DNA of 64,000 nucleotides from Notamacropus eugenii (GCF_028372415.1 NC_092876.1:224861528-224925527), one strand, 5' to 3'; counted from the first letter of the stretch, positions 22,575-34,368 are shown. Notes: generated by a model from the letters alone, not told the origin. Made by a program: numbers and translations.

Positions 22575-22588
22575 TTGCCCTCTGCTGG
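22575..22588 (-). promoter_or_regulatory. CTCF-like motif
   Basis: The minus strand reads CCAGCAGAGGGCAA, fitting the CTCF core CCASYAGRKGGCRS in 13 of 14 positions. Not obviously in a repeat. Sequence match only. Confidence 0.35.
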
Positions 22589-22947
22589 ACATGATACACA
22601 TTGTCAATGTTCTCCCTAAATGGTGACAGCCAGTGGAGCACTGTGAAACCATCATTTATCTTTTTTAGAATAATATATTTCTATTATTATAGTCAAACAT
22701 GGCCTTAGGTTTTTTGTTTGTTTGCTTTTGGTTTTTATGTCACCAGACTCATCTTGAGCTTACAGTTTATTAAGGTTCCTAGATCTTTTCCACATGAACT
22801 GTTTCTTAGCCATGCACTCTCTATCCTAAATTTCTTCCAGTTTTTTTAAACTTAAAAAGCTCTAGTGTTATCCCTATTAAATATCCTCTGAATATGAAAC
22901 TCCTTTGATTGGTTGCATGTATTCAAATTTGTATTATTAGAAGTCAT

Positions 22948-23035
22948 AATTATGTAAAATATGTAAGTTATCCCAGCCAACTGGAAATAAGCAACATGAA
23001 TTCTAATAATGTGACTACTTCAGGTGGATTTACTA
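22948..23035 (+). repeat. Unclassified repeat C, copy 2
   Basis: ATAATTATGTAAAATATGTA, CCAACTGGAAATAAGCAACA, and TAATGTGACTACTTCAGGTG; about 75% identical to copy 1. Confidence 0.5.
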
Positions 23036-23734
23036 AATGCAATAATCAGGACTGAGATGTATAATATACACCCCCGATCAATGCAGATATGCATCTATTT
23101 TGCAATGTTTAAAATTTAGTGATGCCAGAGGCACAGAGGGGTTAAGTGACTTGTCAGGGTTATAGAGTCAAAGGTGTTAATAAGGATTGTTTTTTTAAAA
23201 ATAAACTAGAAGAATGCAAAAGAAGCATAAATCCTTAACTGTCCATTCACTGGATTCTACTAAGTATTTATGTAAGTACCCCAAATAGCTTTATAAGGAA
23301 AAAATGTGTTAGATATATGTATATATGTATAGTATTTGTACCTGAAGACAATACCAAATGATCACAAAGCCCCTTCAGATTTATTAGTCCACTTTATAAA
23401 TTAAATTGGTAGGCCAATTTTTATTTTAATATAAATATATTAAACAGAAATTTGTTAAACAAACACATTTATAATGTTAAGTCTTCACCAACATAGCTTG
23501 GATGAGTTCAGATTACTAGACTGGGGTTAGAACAAAGTCATATCAGCAGAAGAAGCTTAACTGCATGTATTGTGGAAATTAAGTATTTGGAAAAAACACT
23601 GAATTTTTAGAAACAAAAACTGCAACAAAATAATTCAGAGTGATAATTATGCTTTTGCTTATGTAGATGTCATATCTCAAGAGCAATAATACCGGTAGGA
23701 TGGTGCCATGTTTTACTTTGTAGAAAACACGTTA

Positions 23735-23925
23735 AATTTTATGACAGAGAATCTGGCTTCAAGTCCTGTTCTGTCACTTACTACCTAGCTGACCTTAGGC
23801 AAGCAATTCACCCTCATTTGTGCTCAGTTTCCTCACCTGTAAAATGAAGGGGTTGGATCATATGACCTCAAAAGTCCCTTCTAGCTCTAAATAATCCATG
23901 ACTCTAAGAGGGTTTTTTGTTGAAC
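23735..23925 (+). repeat. MIR-type SINE
   Basis: TTCAAGTCCTGTTCTGTCAC, TTACTACCTAGCTGACCTTA, TTTCCTCACCTGTAAAATGA, then GGTTGGATCATATGACCTCA and CTTCTAGCTCTAAATAATCC. Confidence 0.75.
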
Positions 23926-24951
23926 ATAAATATAGTATTCCTCAGATGACCCTTTTTCAATCAATGCAAGACCATAGTTATTGAAAGAATGAGTTTTAAC
24001 CCATCTATGTCATTGCCTCCAAAGTGGGGATCTTTATTAAGAAATAGCGAACAAGCTCAAAGTGGCATTAAACTGACTTGTATCCAAGTGATGGTATAAC
24101 CATCATTTGAATGTTGTTTTTATTTTCTTAATTTATTTTATTTAATTTATGGAGTAAAACAAGCATTTTCACAGTATAATAAAAAAGCGTTCACACATGA
24201 AACTATAAATCTGCTATGCACAACTTGCTATTTCTTTCAAATACACAATAAAATTTCATGTAAATTTCTTTTTTTTCCTCCTCTTTGTTCTTCCTTTCTC
24301 CCTGGATGGCTACCATTAGACACAAATAGGTATAGATATATAAAATCATTCCATACATACTTCTATTTATCAGTTCTTTCCTTGGATGAAGGCAAGATGT
24401 TTCCACTCATCCCTTTTTTTCTATTCCTCTCCTCGGTGTGTACATTCAACTAAGAGAACTCTTCATAACCTCCAAAGGAGTGAATACCCAAACTAAAAAG
24501 TTTAAGAATTGTCTTCCTTGCACCAGTGATCTGTATGTATTGTAAATACAGATCTAAGAAATTATATTCAAAGCAAAATTTATAAAAGAATTAAAATTTT
24601 AGTGGTGGAAGAGAACGTGGAACCCATGCATTTAACCTAATAATTAGGAAATCTAAAATAATTGCATCATATTACTACCTGGGTACATTTTTCTAAGTAG
24701 ATGACCATCAACTGTAACATGGATAACATTTTGATAAATGAAGAGGAAGCATTGTTAAAGACAGATGCTTTACAGAATTTATTTTATCTTGGAAATATTA
24801 CAATGCCAAAGACTACCATTATTTGTGTTGTATTAATTTAGGGCAGAAATAAACTAAACTGTCCTTAAATGTAATAAGTCTTACTGAAAGGACAAATTTA
24901 AAGTCATCACATTGTAATTAACATGAAACTTAGAACCTCTACAATTTTTTT

Positions 24952-24958
<7 letters not shown>

Positions 24959-24992
<34 letters not shown>
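24959..24992 (+). repeat. (GA)n microsatellite
   Basis: Seventeen uninterrupted GA units, about 95 bases 3' of the inferred exon 8 donor on the gene strand, where it reads as (TC)n. Confidence 0.95.
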
Positions 24993-24996
<4 letters not shown>

Positions 24997-25088
24997 GCTT
25001 CTAACTTTTGGTAACATTTAATGTTGCGAAATTCCTCTACTTTTCATGGTAAAAGTATTTGACAAGAATTAGCTCCACAAGAAAGTAC

Positions 25089-25184
25089 CTTAAGCAATCT
25101 AATCGCGGTCACCCAGCACGTCCTATTCTGCTCCTCATCTGCATAGAGCAGTTTCAGGTCTCGGCTCCCTCCTGCTTTGTTAGG
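25089..25184 (-). CDS. GRB14: GRB14 coding exon: PH domain C-terminal helix (inferred exon 8)
   Basis: 96 nt, 32 codons, phase 0 at both ends: PNKAGGSRDLKLLYADEEQN, then RTCWVTAIRLLK. It carries the last strand and the C-terminal alpha helix of the PH domain, with the invariant helix Trp in TCWVTAIRLLK. The acceptor is ccttctag and the donor gtactt is weak. Changes from human: S for P in GGSRDL, LLYAD for MLCAE, N for S. All keep the length. Confidence 0.95.
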
Positions 25185-25382
25185 CTAGAAGGCCACAGCA
25201 CATTGTTTAGCATTAATGCATATCTTGAAGGTAACACCTGTTGAAATAAAAGCCACTAAAATTCTCCTATTTATGAGAAAGCTGCTTCTTTTTTATCTTA
25301 AGAAAAAGTTAAAAGAAACTAAAGCTTACCTAAAAAAACTGTGGCCTGTTTTTATGCATGTAGCAAAATAGTAAGCCTGTAC

Positions 25383-25493
25383 CTTTAAACAGAATCCATA
25401 GTTTGCTGGGGCTCCATGGGTCTTTTTGCCTGCCAATGCCATGTAAATATCACTATTGCCAAATTCACTGAAAAACTGCAAATGTCGTGGTTC
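25383..25493 (-). CDS. GRB14: GRB14 coding exon: PH domain middle (inferred exon 7)
   Basis: 111 nt, 37 codons, phase 0 at both ends: EPRHLQFFSEFGNSDIYMAL, then AGKKTHGAPANYGFCLK. The acceptor is ttctttttag; the donor gtacag departs from consensus. The sequence matches the core PH strands of human GRB14 with few changes (M/A for V/S in IYMAL, T for K, A for T, L for F). The next exon follows after an intron of only 198 bases, the shortest but one in the window. Confidence 0.96.
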
Positions 25494-25705
25494 CTAAAAA
25501 GAAATGAAATGGAAACATTTTAACAGCTTCAGCTTACTTGAAACTTTTTTTCCTAATATGCCTAATTTGTACTATGGAAGCAGAATTTTAAAATATCAGG
25601 AGATTAAGGATGAAATCTAACCCTAATGCCACCAAAGCAAAAAAAAAAAGCAAAACAAAAAACCAAACCCACAGACAAAACTAGGTTATTGCATTATTTA
25701 TTCAA

Positions 25706-25935
25706 GGCTTCTTAAATAGGATACAGAGACCCTTTGCAGGGGTCTATAGGTAGATTTCAGGGGCTCCATGAATTTGAATTAGGAAAAAATGTTTTTATTT
25801 CATAGAACTGGCTTCCTCTGTAATTCTGTACATTTGTTTGATGCATTTTTTTAAAAAATTTCATCTGAGAATAGGTCCATAGGTTTTTGCCAGACTTGGC
25901 AAAGGAGTTCATGCCATAAAAAAAAGACTAAGACC
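25706..25935. mobile_element. hAT-like non-autonomous element, copy 2
   Basis: CAAGGCTTCTTAAATAGGAT, ATTTCAGGGGCTCCATGAAT, TCATCTGAGAATAGGTCCAT, GGCAAAGGAGTTCATGCCAT. Same family as 20604-20916 without the microsatellite. It sits 0.2 kb upstream of the inferred exon 7. Confidence 0.55.
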
Positions 25936-26056
25936 TCATACATGAAATAATCCTTTCAACCTCTGCCCTATTTCAAAATCCTAAGAATACACCAGGGAAA
26001 AGATACTTTTCATCTGCAAATTGATAATCATTATTCACACTTGGAAAAAGTTTTAC

Positions 26057-26111
26057 CATAATGCAAAATACAGCTTTGCCAATTTTGCGGTAACCATCTA
26101 CCTCACACTTT
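26057..26111 (-). other. Candidate cassette (poison) exon in the PH-domain intron
   Basis: A long T-rich acceptor (TTTTTTTTCTTTGCAG, just 5' of 26111 on the gene strand) and a fair donor (ATG|GTAAAA at 26051-26056) bound 55 bases. Spliced after inferred exon 6 it would give AAA GTG TGA, an early stop, and 55 is not a multiple of 3. In another frame it reads KCEVDGYRKIGKAVFCIM. It may be chance; there is no counterpart in the known GRB14 protein. Confidence 0.2.
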
Positions 26112-26799
26112 CTGCAAAGAAAAAAAAGATAACCAAGTTGGAATAATTTTCTTCCTTAACCAGTTTTTCTAACATTTGAACATAAAAATGGCAACTAAGG
26201 CAAATGATGATCTCAAATAGCAGCTAAATAAACAAACAACTAAAAAATAAAACAAAAACCTTCACGACAGAAAACAGATAATGTCTCCTGCTTCTTTTAG
26301 AATTTAACACTTCTCACATTCAGCTATAAAATAACACACTGTACACAATATCAATGCAAGCTATACAACTATATATTCCTTTACATGGTGAAAGATATAT
26401 TACATAGGTAAATTTAATGAAATTAGTGGATAAGGAACTATGTCTAAATTTAAAGGCAAAGCAGAATTTTGAATGATTATTTCTTCCCTAGGAAATCAGT
26501 GATATTTAGGATACGGTCATGGGAAATTACCAGGTCATTTTGCTTTTCTGATAGGTTAATAACACAGAGGAGCGCTGGAGTTTGGGCTCGAAAGTTTAAT
26601 CAGGATGGTCCAAACTCACCTACTTCTCAAGAGGCTATACCCAGGGTATAAGCAAGGAAACCTGCAGAGAACAGTGGTAATAAGACTGGAATAGGAGTCA
26701 GAATATGAGTTTCAGTCTGTTTTGCCACTGAACTATGTGAGCTGTAGCATGTCATTGGTCATCTCTAGCTCCTGATTTCTTAGAAAAGTATTGTGGAAT

Positions 26800-27625
26800 C
26801 ATAAGGTTAAGAGAATGCCAAAGTCCCTCCCAGATCACTCTAAACAACCTTCTCAGTGAGTGGTTATCCAATTTTTGTTTGCCAATCCCTAAAATGAGAA
26901 GGAACCTACTCCCTTCTGAGGAAGTCCAATGTACTTTTGGACAGTTCTGATTACCAGGAAGTTTTTCTTAACGTGGAGTTTGAATTTGCCTCTGTCTCTG
27001 TAACTTCCATCCACTGCTCCGAGTTTTGCCCTTTAAGGATAAACAGAATAATACTAATCCCTATTCTTAGTTATAGTCATTTAAATCTTTGAAGGTAGTT
27101 ATATTTTCTCTAAATCTTCTCTCCTCAAAATTTCTTAAACTAATTGTGGCAAGGCATGATTGCAAGGTCCTTCTCCTAGTCAGTTTTCTTCCTCCAGGCA
27201 TTATCCGGCATAGAACTGAACACAGTATTCTGGCTTTGTTCTGGATGCTATACTTCTCTTGATTCAGGCTAAGATTATATTTCCTTTTTTTTTTTTTTTG
27301 ACTGCCATGATATATTACTAAAATACGCTAAAGTCTACTGAAACCTACAATTCTTTTTTCAAACTAACTGCTGAGTAAGCCAGTTTCTATTTGTGCAGTT
27401 GACTTTTTTACTCCAAGAATGGGGCTTAATCTATATTCTTACTAATTTCATTTTATTAGATTTGACCCAGTCAGGTCTTTCTGGATCCTGTCAACCAACT
27501 TTACTAGCTATTCCTCTCAATTCAGAACTTTACAACTAGAAAGGATCCTAGAGGTCATTTAATTTTTCATCTATTAAAGGAATGTACTGAACTTGATTAT
27601 CTTTAAGGTCTCCTCTAATTCAAAC
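26800..27625. repeat. CR1/L3-clade LINE fragment
   Basis: GAAGTTTTTCTTAACGTGGA, CTCCGAGTTTTGCCCTTTAA, CTCTAAATCTTCTCTCCTCA, CATAGAACTGAACACAGTAT and TCTGGATCCTGTCAACCA follow the CR1 3' region (the AGGAAGTTCTTCCTAAC...CAGAACTGAACACAGTA pattern). The end, CTAATTCAAACATCCTATGA, resembles MIR3. A weak MIR lies just before (about 26690-26785). Confidence 0.65.
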
Positions 27626-27635
27626 ATCCTATGAC

Positions 27636-30600
27636 TGGGAGGGCAGAAGTAAGATGGTGGATTAGAGGAATTTACGAGCTGTTCTGCCAACATTTCCCTC
27701 CAAACAACTTTAAACTAACTCCTCAAATCACATTTTGGAGCAGAAAAGACAACAAAAGTCAGAGCAAGGTCATTTTTGTAGACTGCAACAATTTCAGACA
27801 TCAGCAAGAGAGGTCTGTAACACAGGGGTAGGAATCACCCCTGAGTACAGCAGCAGCAGTCATGGGTCTTGAAGGTGGCTAGGACAACAGCAGCAGCAAC
27901 TTTGAGAGCTCTGAACCCAAAGAAATGGTAAGGGGATTGATGACTGGTCAACAAGAGATTATGGGAGACCCCTTGCTGGCACTGGATGCAACTGGCACTG
28001 ATTAATGACTCTATTACTGACACACAGCTATTGGTTGTAGTCTAAAGGCAGAAGGGGATGCCTTTGGTCACTCACAAAGGAGGAAAGGCCCTGGTCTAAG
28101 TTCCAGGTTGAGAGCAACACTACCACTTGTGGCTACAGAAGATCAAGGACCCCAGTGACATTTCTGGGATAAGAGGAATGTTAACACTTGCAGTTGCAGG
28201 AGAACAGGGTAAAGATGAGAGTACAGACTAAGAGAGCAGACACCACACCTCTTCCCTGGATCACATCACTTTGGAAACACCAAAAATTTGAAATCTTCCA
28301 GAACTAGCTTTGAAAACAATAGAACAAAAAAGGCTGAAGTTTTGGACAATGTGTCCTCCCAGCCCCAGGGATACAGAGCCCAAATTCAACATAACATTCA
28401 AAGACAAGAAATAGACTGGAAAAATGAGCAAACAACAAAAAAAGAACTTCTCCATAAAAAGCTACTATGGTGGCATGGAAGACCAAGATATAAACTCAGA
28501 AGAAGACAATAATGTCTCACAGCTACAAGCAAAGCCTCAAAGGAAAATGCTAATTGGACACAAGCCCAATAAGATTTCCTTAGAGCATTAAATAAAGAGG
28601 TAAGAGTGGTAGAGGGAAAATTGGGAAAAGAAATGAGAGTGTCACAAGAAAATTAGGAAAAGACAATTAATGGCTTGGTAAAAGAGGCACAAAAACGCTG
28701 CAGAAAATAACACCTTAAAAAACAGAATTGGCCTAACAATAAAAGAAGCACAAAAATTCCCTAAGAAAAGAACTAATTAAAAAGCAGAATTGACCAACTG
28801 AAAGCTAATGACTCCATAAGATATCAAAAAAGAATAAAATAAAGTCAAAACAATGAAAAAATAGTAGAAAATATGAAATATCTCATTAGAAAAACAACTG
28901 ATCTAGAAAACATATCAAGGAGAGATAATTTAAGAACACTGGACTACTCAAAACTGATGATTAGAAAAATAGCCTAGACATTATATTTCAAGAAATAATC
29001 AAGAAAAAAAAAGTCCCAATATTTTAGATCCAGAAAATAAAACAGAAATTGAAAGAATCTACTGATCACCTCCTGAAAGAGATCCCAAAATGAAAATTCC
29101 CAGGAATATTATAGCCAAATTTGAGAGTTCCCATATCAAGGGGAAAATACTTCAAGCAGCCAGAAAGAAATAATTCAATATCATGGAGCCATAGTCAGTA
29201 TCACACAAAATTTAGCATTTTCACATTACAGGAGCAGAAGGCTTGGAATATTATATCCCAAAAGCAAAGGAACTAGGCTTATAACCAAGAATCACTCAAA
29301 AACAGAGTGCAATCTTTCAGAGGAAAAACTGGAAATTTAATGAAATAGAGGACTTTCAAGTATTCCTGATGAAAAGATCTGAGCTGAAGGGAAAATCCGA
29401 CATTCGAACATAAGACTCAAGAGAAAATAAAAAAGTTAACAAGAGGGAGTAATCATAAGGGACTCAATAAGGTTAAACTGTTTACATTCCTACATAGGAA
29501 GATACATGTAACTCAATATTTTATCATTACTAGGGCAGTTGAAAAGAATTTACATAGATGGAGGTCATGGGGATGAATCGATTATGTTGGAATGATCTCC
29601 CACAAAAAAAGAAAGATTAAGAAAAAGAGATGCACTGGGAGAAAGCAGAAGTAAGAGGCACAACAGGGAAAATTTTCTCACATAAAAGAGGAGGGCAATA
29701 AAGGGGAATACAACAGAGGGGGAAATGTTGATGGGCAATGCTTCAACCTTATTCTCACTGAAACTGGTTCAAAGAGAGACAAATATACACACTCCACTGG
29801 ATATACAAATATAACTTACTCAACAGGGAAATAGGAGGGGAAGGGGATAAGGAAAGTAGTGGGGATGATAAAGGGGAGACCAGATTAAGGGAGCAGGCAT
29901 TAGAAGCAAAACAGACTTCTGAGGAGGAACAGGATAAAAAGAGGAAGAAAAAGAAACAGAAGATCATGGAATGGAAGGAAATACATAGTTAGTAATTGTA
30001 ACTGTGAATGTGAATGGGACACACTCACCCATAAAAGAGAAGCAGATAGAATGGATTAGAAACCAGATTCCTACAATGTTGCTTACAAGAGATTTGAAAT
30101 AGAAAGAAACTTACAAAGAGTTAAAATAAAGGGCTGGAGTAGAATCTAATATGCCTCAGTTGAAGTTAAAAAAGGCACGAGTAGCAATCATGATCTTAGA
30201 CAAAACAAAAGCAAAAATAGCCTGAATTAAAAAGAAATAATCAGGGAAACTACGTTTTGCTAAAAGTTACCATAGACAATGAAGTATAAATACTTTATTT
30301 CACAAATATATACTATCTACATAAATGAGTCAAATTTATTAAAAATAAAAAGAGCCATTTCCCAATTAATAAATGGTCAAGGATATGATTAGGCAGTTTT
30401 CAGAAAAAGAAATCAAAGCTACCTATAATCATATAAAAAATGCTCAGAATCACTATTGTTTAGAGAAATGAAAAGCAAAGCAACTTTGAAATTCTCACAC
30501 CTAACAGAAATGACAAATGATGGAGGGAACTGCTAACGGAGTAGTAGTGAAGCGGTCCAACTATTGTAGAAAAACAGTTTGGATTTATGCTCAAAGTGCT

Positions 30601-31165
30601 ATAAAACTGCAATACTCAGCAATGTTACTCCTAGGTCTATATCCCAAAGAGATGAAAGAAAAGGTAATAGAATACATATGTACAAAAATATTTACAGCAG
30701 CTCTTTTTGTGGTGGCAAAGGACTGGAAGTCAAGGGAATGCTCATCAATTGGCAAATGATGAACAAGCTGTGGCATATGACTGTATGGAGAGCTACTGTA
30801 CTAAAATGATGGCAGGAGAGGTCAGAAAAACATGGCACAACCTATACAAACTGATGCAGTGAAGTGAGAAGAACTGAGAGACCATTAAACTGTGAAAGAC
30901 TTGGCTACTCTGATCAATATAATGATCCAAAACAATTCCAAACGACTCATGATGAAAAAAAGCTGTCCACTTCCAGACAGAACTGATGAATTCTAAGTGT
31001 TAACTAAAATATACCTTTCTCACTTTATTTTTCTTGCTTTTGCAATATGACTAATATGTAAATATTTTACATGATTTCACATGTATAACTGATATCATAT
31101 TGCTTTGCCTTCTTAGTTGGTGAGGGAGTAAGGGATAGAATTGGGAAACCAAAATTTAAAAAGAA
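27636..31165 (+). mobile_element. L1 with internal ORF2 deletion, HAL1-like
   Basis: The 5' UTR starts at CAGAAGTAAGATGGTGGATT. ORF1 remnants run about 28425-29390 (GAAATAGACTGGAAAAATGA; ACTTCTCCATAAAAAGCTAC). A spacer and the ORF2 endonuclease start follow (GTGAATGTGAATGGGACACA, about 30005). Near 30300 the sequence jumps to the ORF2 C-terminus (CCCAATTAATAAATGGTCAA; ACAGCAGCTCTTTTTGTGGT). The 3' end is ATTGGGAAACCAAAATTT. Total 3.5 kb against over 6 kb for full L1, with many stops. This ORF1-plus-trimmed-ORF2 plan is that of HAL1 elements. Confidence 0.75.
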
Positions 31166-31994
31166 AAGAGCATTTAAAATAAATAAATAATTTTAAAAGG
31201 CTTTTTGTCCTCACAGATGTCCACAGTCTACAGTGACTGAGACTTGACAATGGCTAAAACTGTTTGATGTGGCCTAGCCTAGCACTTGCCAGTGAGAAAA
31301 AAATCTCTACCTGATACAAGAAGCAATAGGTCTTCTGAGAAAAACAAATAAGCATACTTACTGGGAAATAACTTGGATTTCTTTAAAGATGGAATGAAAT
31401 CTTCTCTGATGATACTACAGGTCGCCATAAAACTGGATTACTAAGAGGTAAATGATAATGTCAGGCTCTTGTAGGACTTGAAAACGGAATTGCAATTCTC
31501 AGCAGTAAACTAAATTCAAATAATGGCAGTGCTTTTTGGAAGGATGGACAACAATCAGGTAACTAAAGTTGCAAACTTAAAGAAGATTCTTACAAAACTG
31601 GCAGTCACTTTAGAGAGCTGAAAAAAAAAATCTGACCACCTGACAGCCCAAGAGAAGGAAATACAATTTTCTAGACAAAAAAGACTCTGGGGACACTGGT
31701 TACACCAGAGAATTTAAATATTTTGTGCTTTTGTTTTTCAACCTATCTAGAAGAGACACGAAAAACCTCCTCATTTTTAGACTGTAGAGAATAATCCCAC
31801 GATGGAGGAAAGAGGATAGAGAAGAATGAGAGGATAATCTTTGTAGTAAGGAAAGTTGTACATCACTTGGAGGAAGAGACTTAAGACGCATCTTTTGGGC
31901 ACAGCATTGTCCTTCAGTATCTCAGAGAAGGAAAACTGGCAAACAGGATGTTTGTAACATCCAAATTAACTTCCCGAGGCAGAGAGGATGGGAT

Positions 31995-32090
31995 GAATTA
32001 ATAGCAATAACTCACACTGATGCAATGTTTTATAATTAACAAATTGCTTCCTCACAATAACCTTGTGATGCAACAAATTTAAGTACAATT
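31995..32090 (-). repeat. MIR SINE fragment, antisense
   Basis: AACTCACACTGATGCAATGT and CTTCCTCACAATAACCTTGT are the MIR 3' half reversed. Confidence 0.5.
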
Positions 32091-32099
32091 TATAAGAAA

Positions 32100-32830
32100 A
32101 TCAAGCTCTCCTATTCATAGTCATATGAAAAAATGCTATAAATCATTATTGATTAGAGAAATGCAAATTAAAACAACTCTGAAGAACCTGGAAAGACTTA
32201 GATAAACTGATGCCAAGTGAAGTGAGCAGAACCAGGAGAACACTGTACACAGTAAAGCAATATTCTGTGCTACGATCAGCTATGATAGATTTAACTATTA
32301 TCATCGATGCAATGATCCAAGACAATTACAAAAGATCCATGATGGAAAATGTTATCCATATCCAGAGAAAAAGCAATGGAGTGTGAATGCACTTTGAAGC
32401 ATGCTATTTTCACATCTTTTTTATTTTGTTTTTTCTTTTTTCTTTCTCGTTATTTTCCCCTTTTATTCTGATTCTTCTCTCACAACATGACTAATATGGA
32501 AATATGTTTAACATGCTTGTACATGTATAACCTGTATCAGATTGCTTGCTGTCTTGGGGAGGGAAGGGAGGAAAGGAGAAAAATTTGAAACTCAAAATCT
32601 TACAAAAATGTATGTTGAAAACTATCTTTACCTGTAATTGGAAAAAATAAAATATTATTAAATGTTAAAAAAAAAAAACTTTTGAGGTACCACCTGACAC
32701 CTATCAGACTGGCTAATATAAAAGAAAGAAAGATAAATGTTGGGAGTGATGTAGGATAATTGGTACACTAATGCACTGTTGGGGCTGTGAACTGACCTAC
32801 ACCATTCTGGAGAGCAATCTGGAACTACTG
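32100..32830 (+). mobile_element. Older L1 ORF2 fragment, split by a younger L1
   Basis: ATAGTCATATGAAAAAATGC, TTGATTAGAGAAATGCAAAT (to 32182) and then GAGGTACCACCTGACACCTA, ATGCACTGTTGGGGCTGTGA, GGAGAGCAATCTGGAAC (from 32677) are continuous in L1 ORF2. The middle, 32183-32676, is a separate insertion. Confidence 0.8.
32183..32676 (+). mobile_element. 5'-truncated L1 3' end inserted in L1, with TSD and poly(A)
   Basis: It begins AGAACCTGGAAAGACTTAGA, passes AATGATCCAAGACAATTACA and TGTATAACCTGTATCAGATT, and ends in a 12-base A tail. It is flanked by AACTCTGA (32175-32182) and AACTTTTGA (32677-32685), a short target-site duplication. About 490 bases. Confidence 0.8.
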
Positions 32831-33514
32831 ATTGTTACTTCCCTATGGTAGAAAGCACATTCTCTGCATAAAAGCAAGATTACTAATACAGTTATAATTT
32901 CTATGCAGATGCAATCACTCAGTTCAATGACACTGAAAACTTCTCTCTCTGATTTTCAGACAGAAATCCAGAAAGTAAGAAATCTTAAATTCTAAGACAC
33001 ACAGGTCTTAAGTTTCAAATTTTCCTGGAAGCTATGTCATTTTTTCTCCCATATTGCTAATAAATGATCACAAAGAAACTGGGTGAAAACAGTCAATACA
33101 TAAAGAACATTTTTAAGTTTTCAAAGTATTGTGTCCCTTGAGTCTCAAGGAAACAGCAACAACCAAAGTGTTTGCCTCTTTTGTGGAGTACGATGACAGC
33201 AGAATCCACATGAAATGGTATTTCCTAAAGATGATAAGGACATCCAGATTTTCAAGTTTGTAGATGACATAGTACTAAATAAATGAAGGCCTGAAATACT
33301 GTATAGCCCTTTGAATTTGATCCATAATCACTCAGAAGAGCATGGCCTATAACTACCTACACAAGGAAAACATGTGAAGAATACCTGTAGTTTTGACTGT
33401 GATAGCTTCATTCCTCTCCAAATGGCACTCTGGACTCCAGAAACCTTTTCATCCTGGAAGTTCACTCCAACCCCGTAAGTTATACATCAGAAGTGCCCTC
33501 CACCCTTGCAGAAG

Positions 33515-33750
33515 CAGCTAAGTAGTACAGTGGAGAGAGTGCTGGGCCTAAAGCCAGAAGATCTGAATTCAAATCTGGCCTCAGACAACTCCTAGCTGTG
33601 TGACCTTAGGCAAGTCATTTAATCTGTCTACCTCAGTTTACATCTGTAAATCAGTAAAATGGGGATAATAATGAAATCTGCGATGAGACCCTAATGAAAT
33701 ATTTGAAGCACTTAACATACTATCTGACACATAGTAAGTACTTAATAAAT
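33515..33750 (+). repeat. tRNA-derived core-SINE (MIR/Ther type)
   Basis: GCAGCTAAGTAGTACAGTGG, GAATTCAAATCTGGCCTCAG, AGCTGTGTGACCTTAGGCAA, GTACTTAATAAATACTCATT. Head, core and LINE-like tail are all present. Confidence 0.8.
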
Positions 33751-33754
33751 ACTC

Positions 33755-34045
33755 ATTTTCTCCCTTCCTTTTCTATGCCCTTTCCCTCTGGTAGGAAGGC
33801 TCCTCCAACAACATGCATCTAAGGAGGGCATCCAGCCCAGTCATGTTTTTATTCCTCTCTAAGTTGTACTCAGGACTCCACCATCCACCCCATCCACTTT
33901 CTTCCTCATTTTATGTGTTTTACTCCTCCATTTAGCATGTGACATCATTGAAGGCAGGACTATCTTTCTTTCTGCTTGTATGTGTATTCTGAACATTGTG
34001 AGTGGCACAGATCAAGCATTTAATAAATGCCTGTTGACTGACTGA
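33755..34045 (+). repeat. L2 LINE 3' end
   Basis: GTGACATCATTGAAGGCAGG, CTTTCTGCTTGTATGTGTAT, AAGCATTTAATAAATGCCTG and TTGACTGACTGA. Confidence 0.7.
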
Positions 34046-34209
34046 GTGATACACAGTTCACCTGACCAACCATGGAGCTGATCCTTCAGTAGTACACATA
34101 CATGTAAAGAGAGAGAGACATAGAGAAAGAATAAAAGTCTTATTGCATTTTAAGTGTAGAGACAGTTTTAAGCAATTAAAACTTAAAATGCACCAAGCCT
34201 CCTTTTGGC

Positions 34210-34210
<1 letters not shown>

Positions 34211-34268
<58 letters not shown>

Positions 34269-34368
34269 TGGAGAGAGATAGAGAGAGAGAGAGAGACACG
34301 GAGAGAGACACGGAGAGAGATAGAGACGGAGAGAGAGAGAGAGGGAGGGAGGGAGGGAGGGAGGGAGG

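Noticed and set aside
28288-28512. Frames of 60-74 codons on both strands
   Set aside because: They fall in the decayed ORF1 of the HAL1-like L1.
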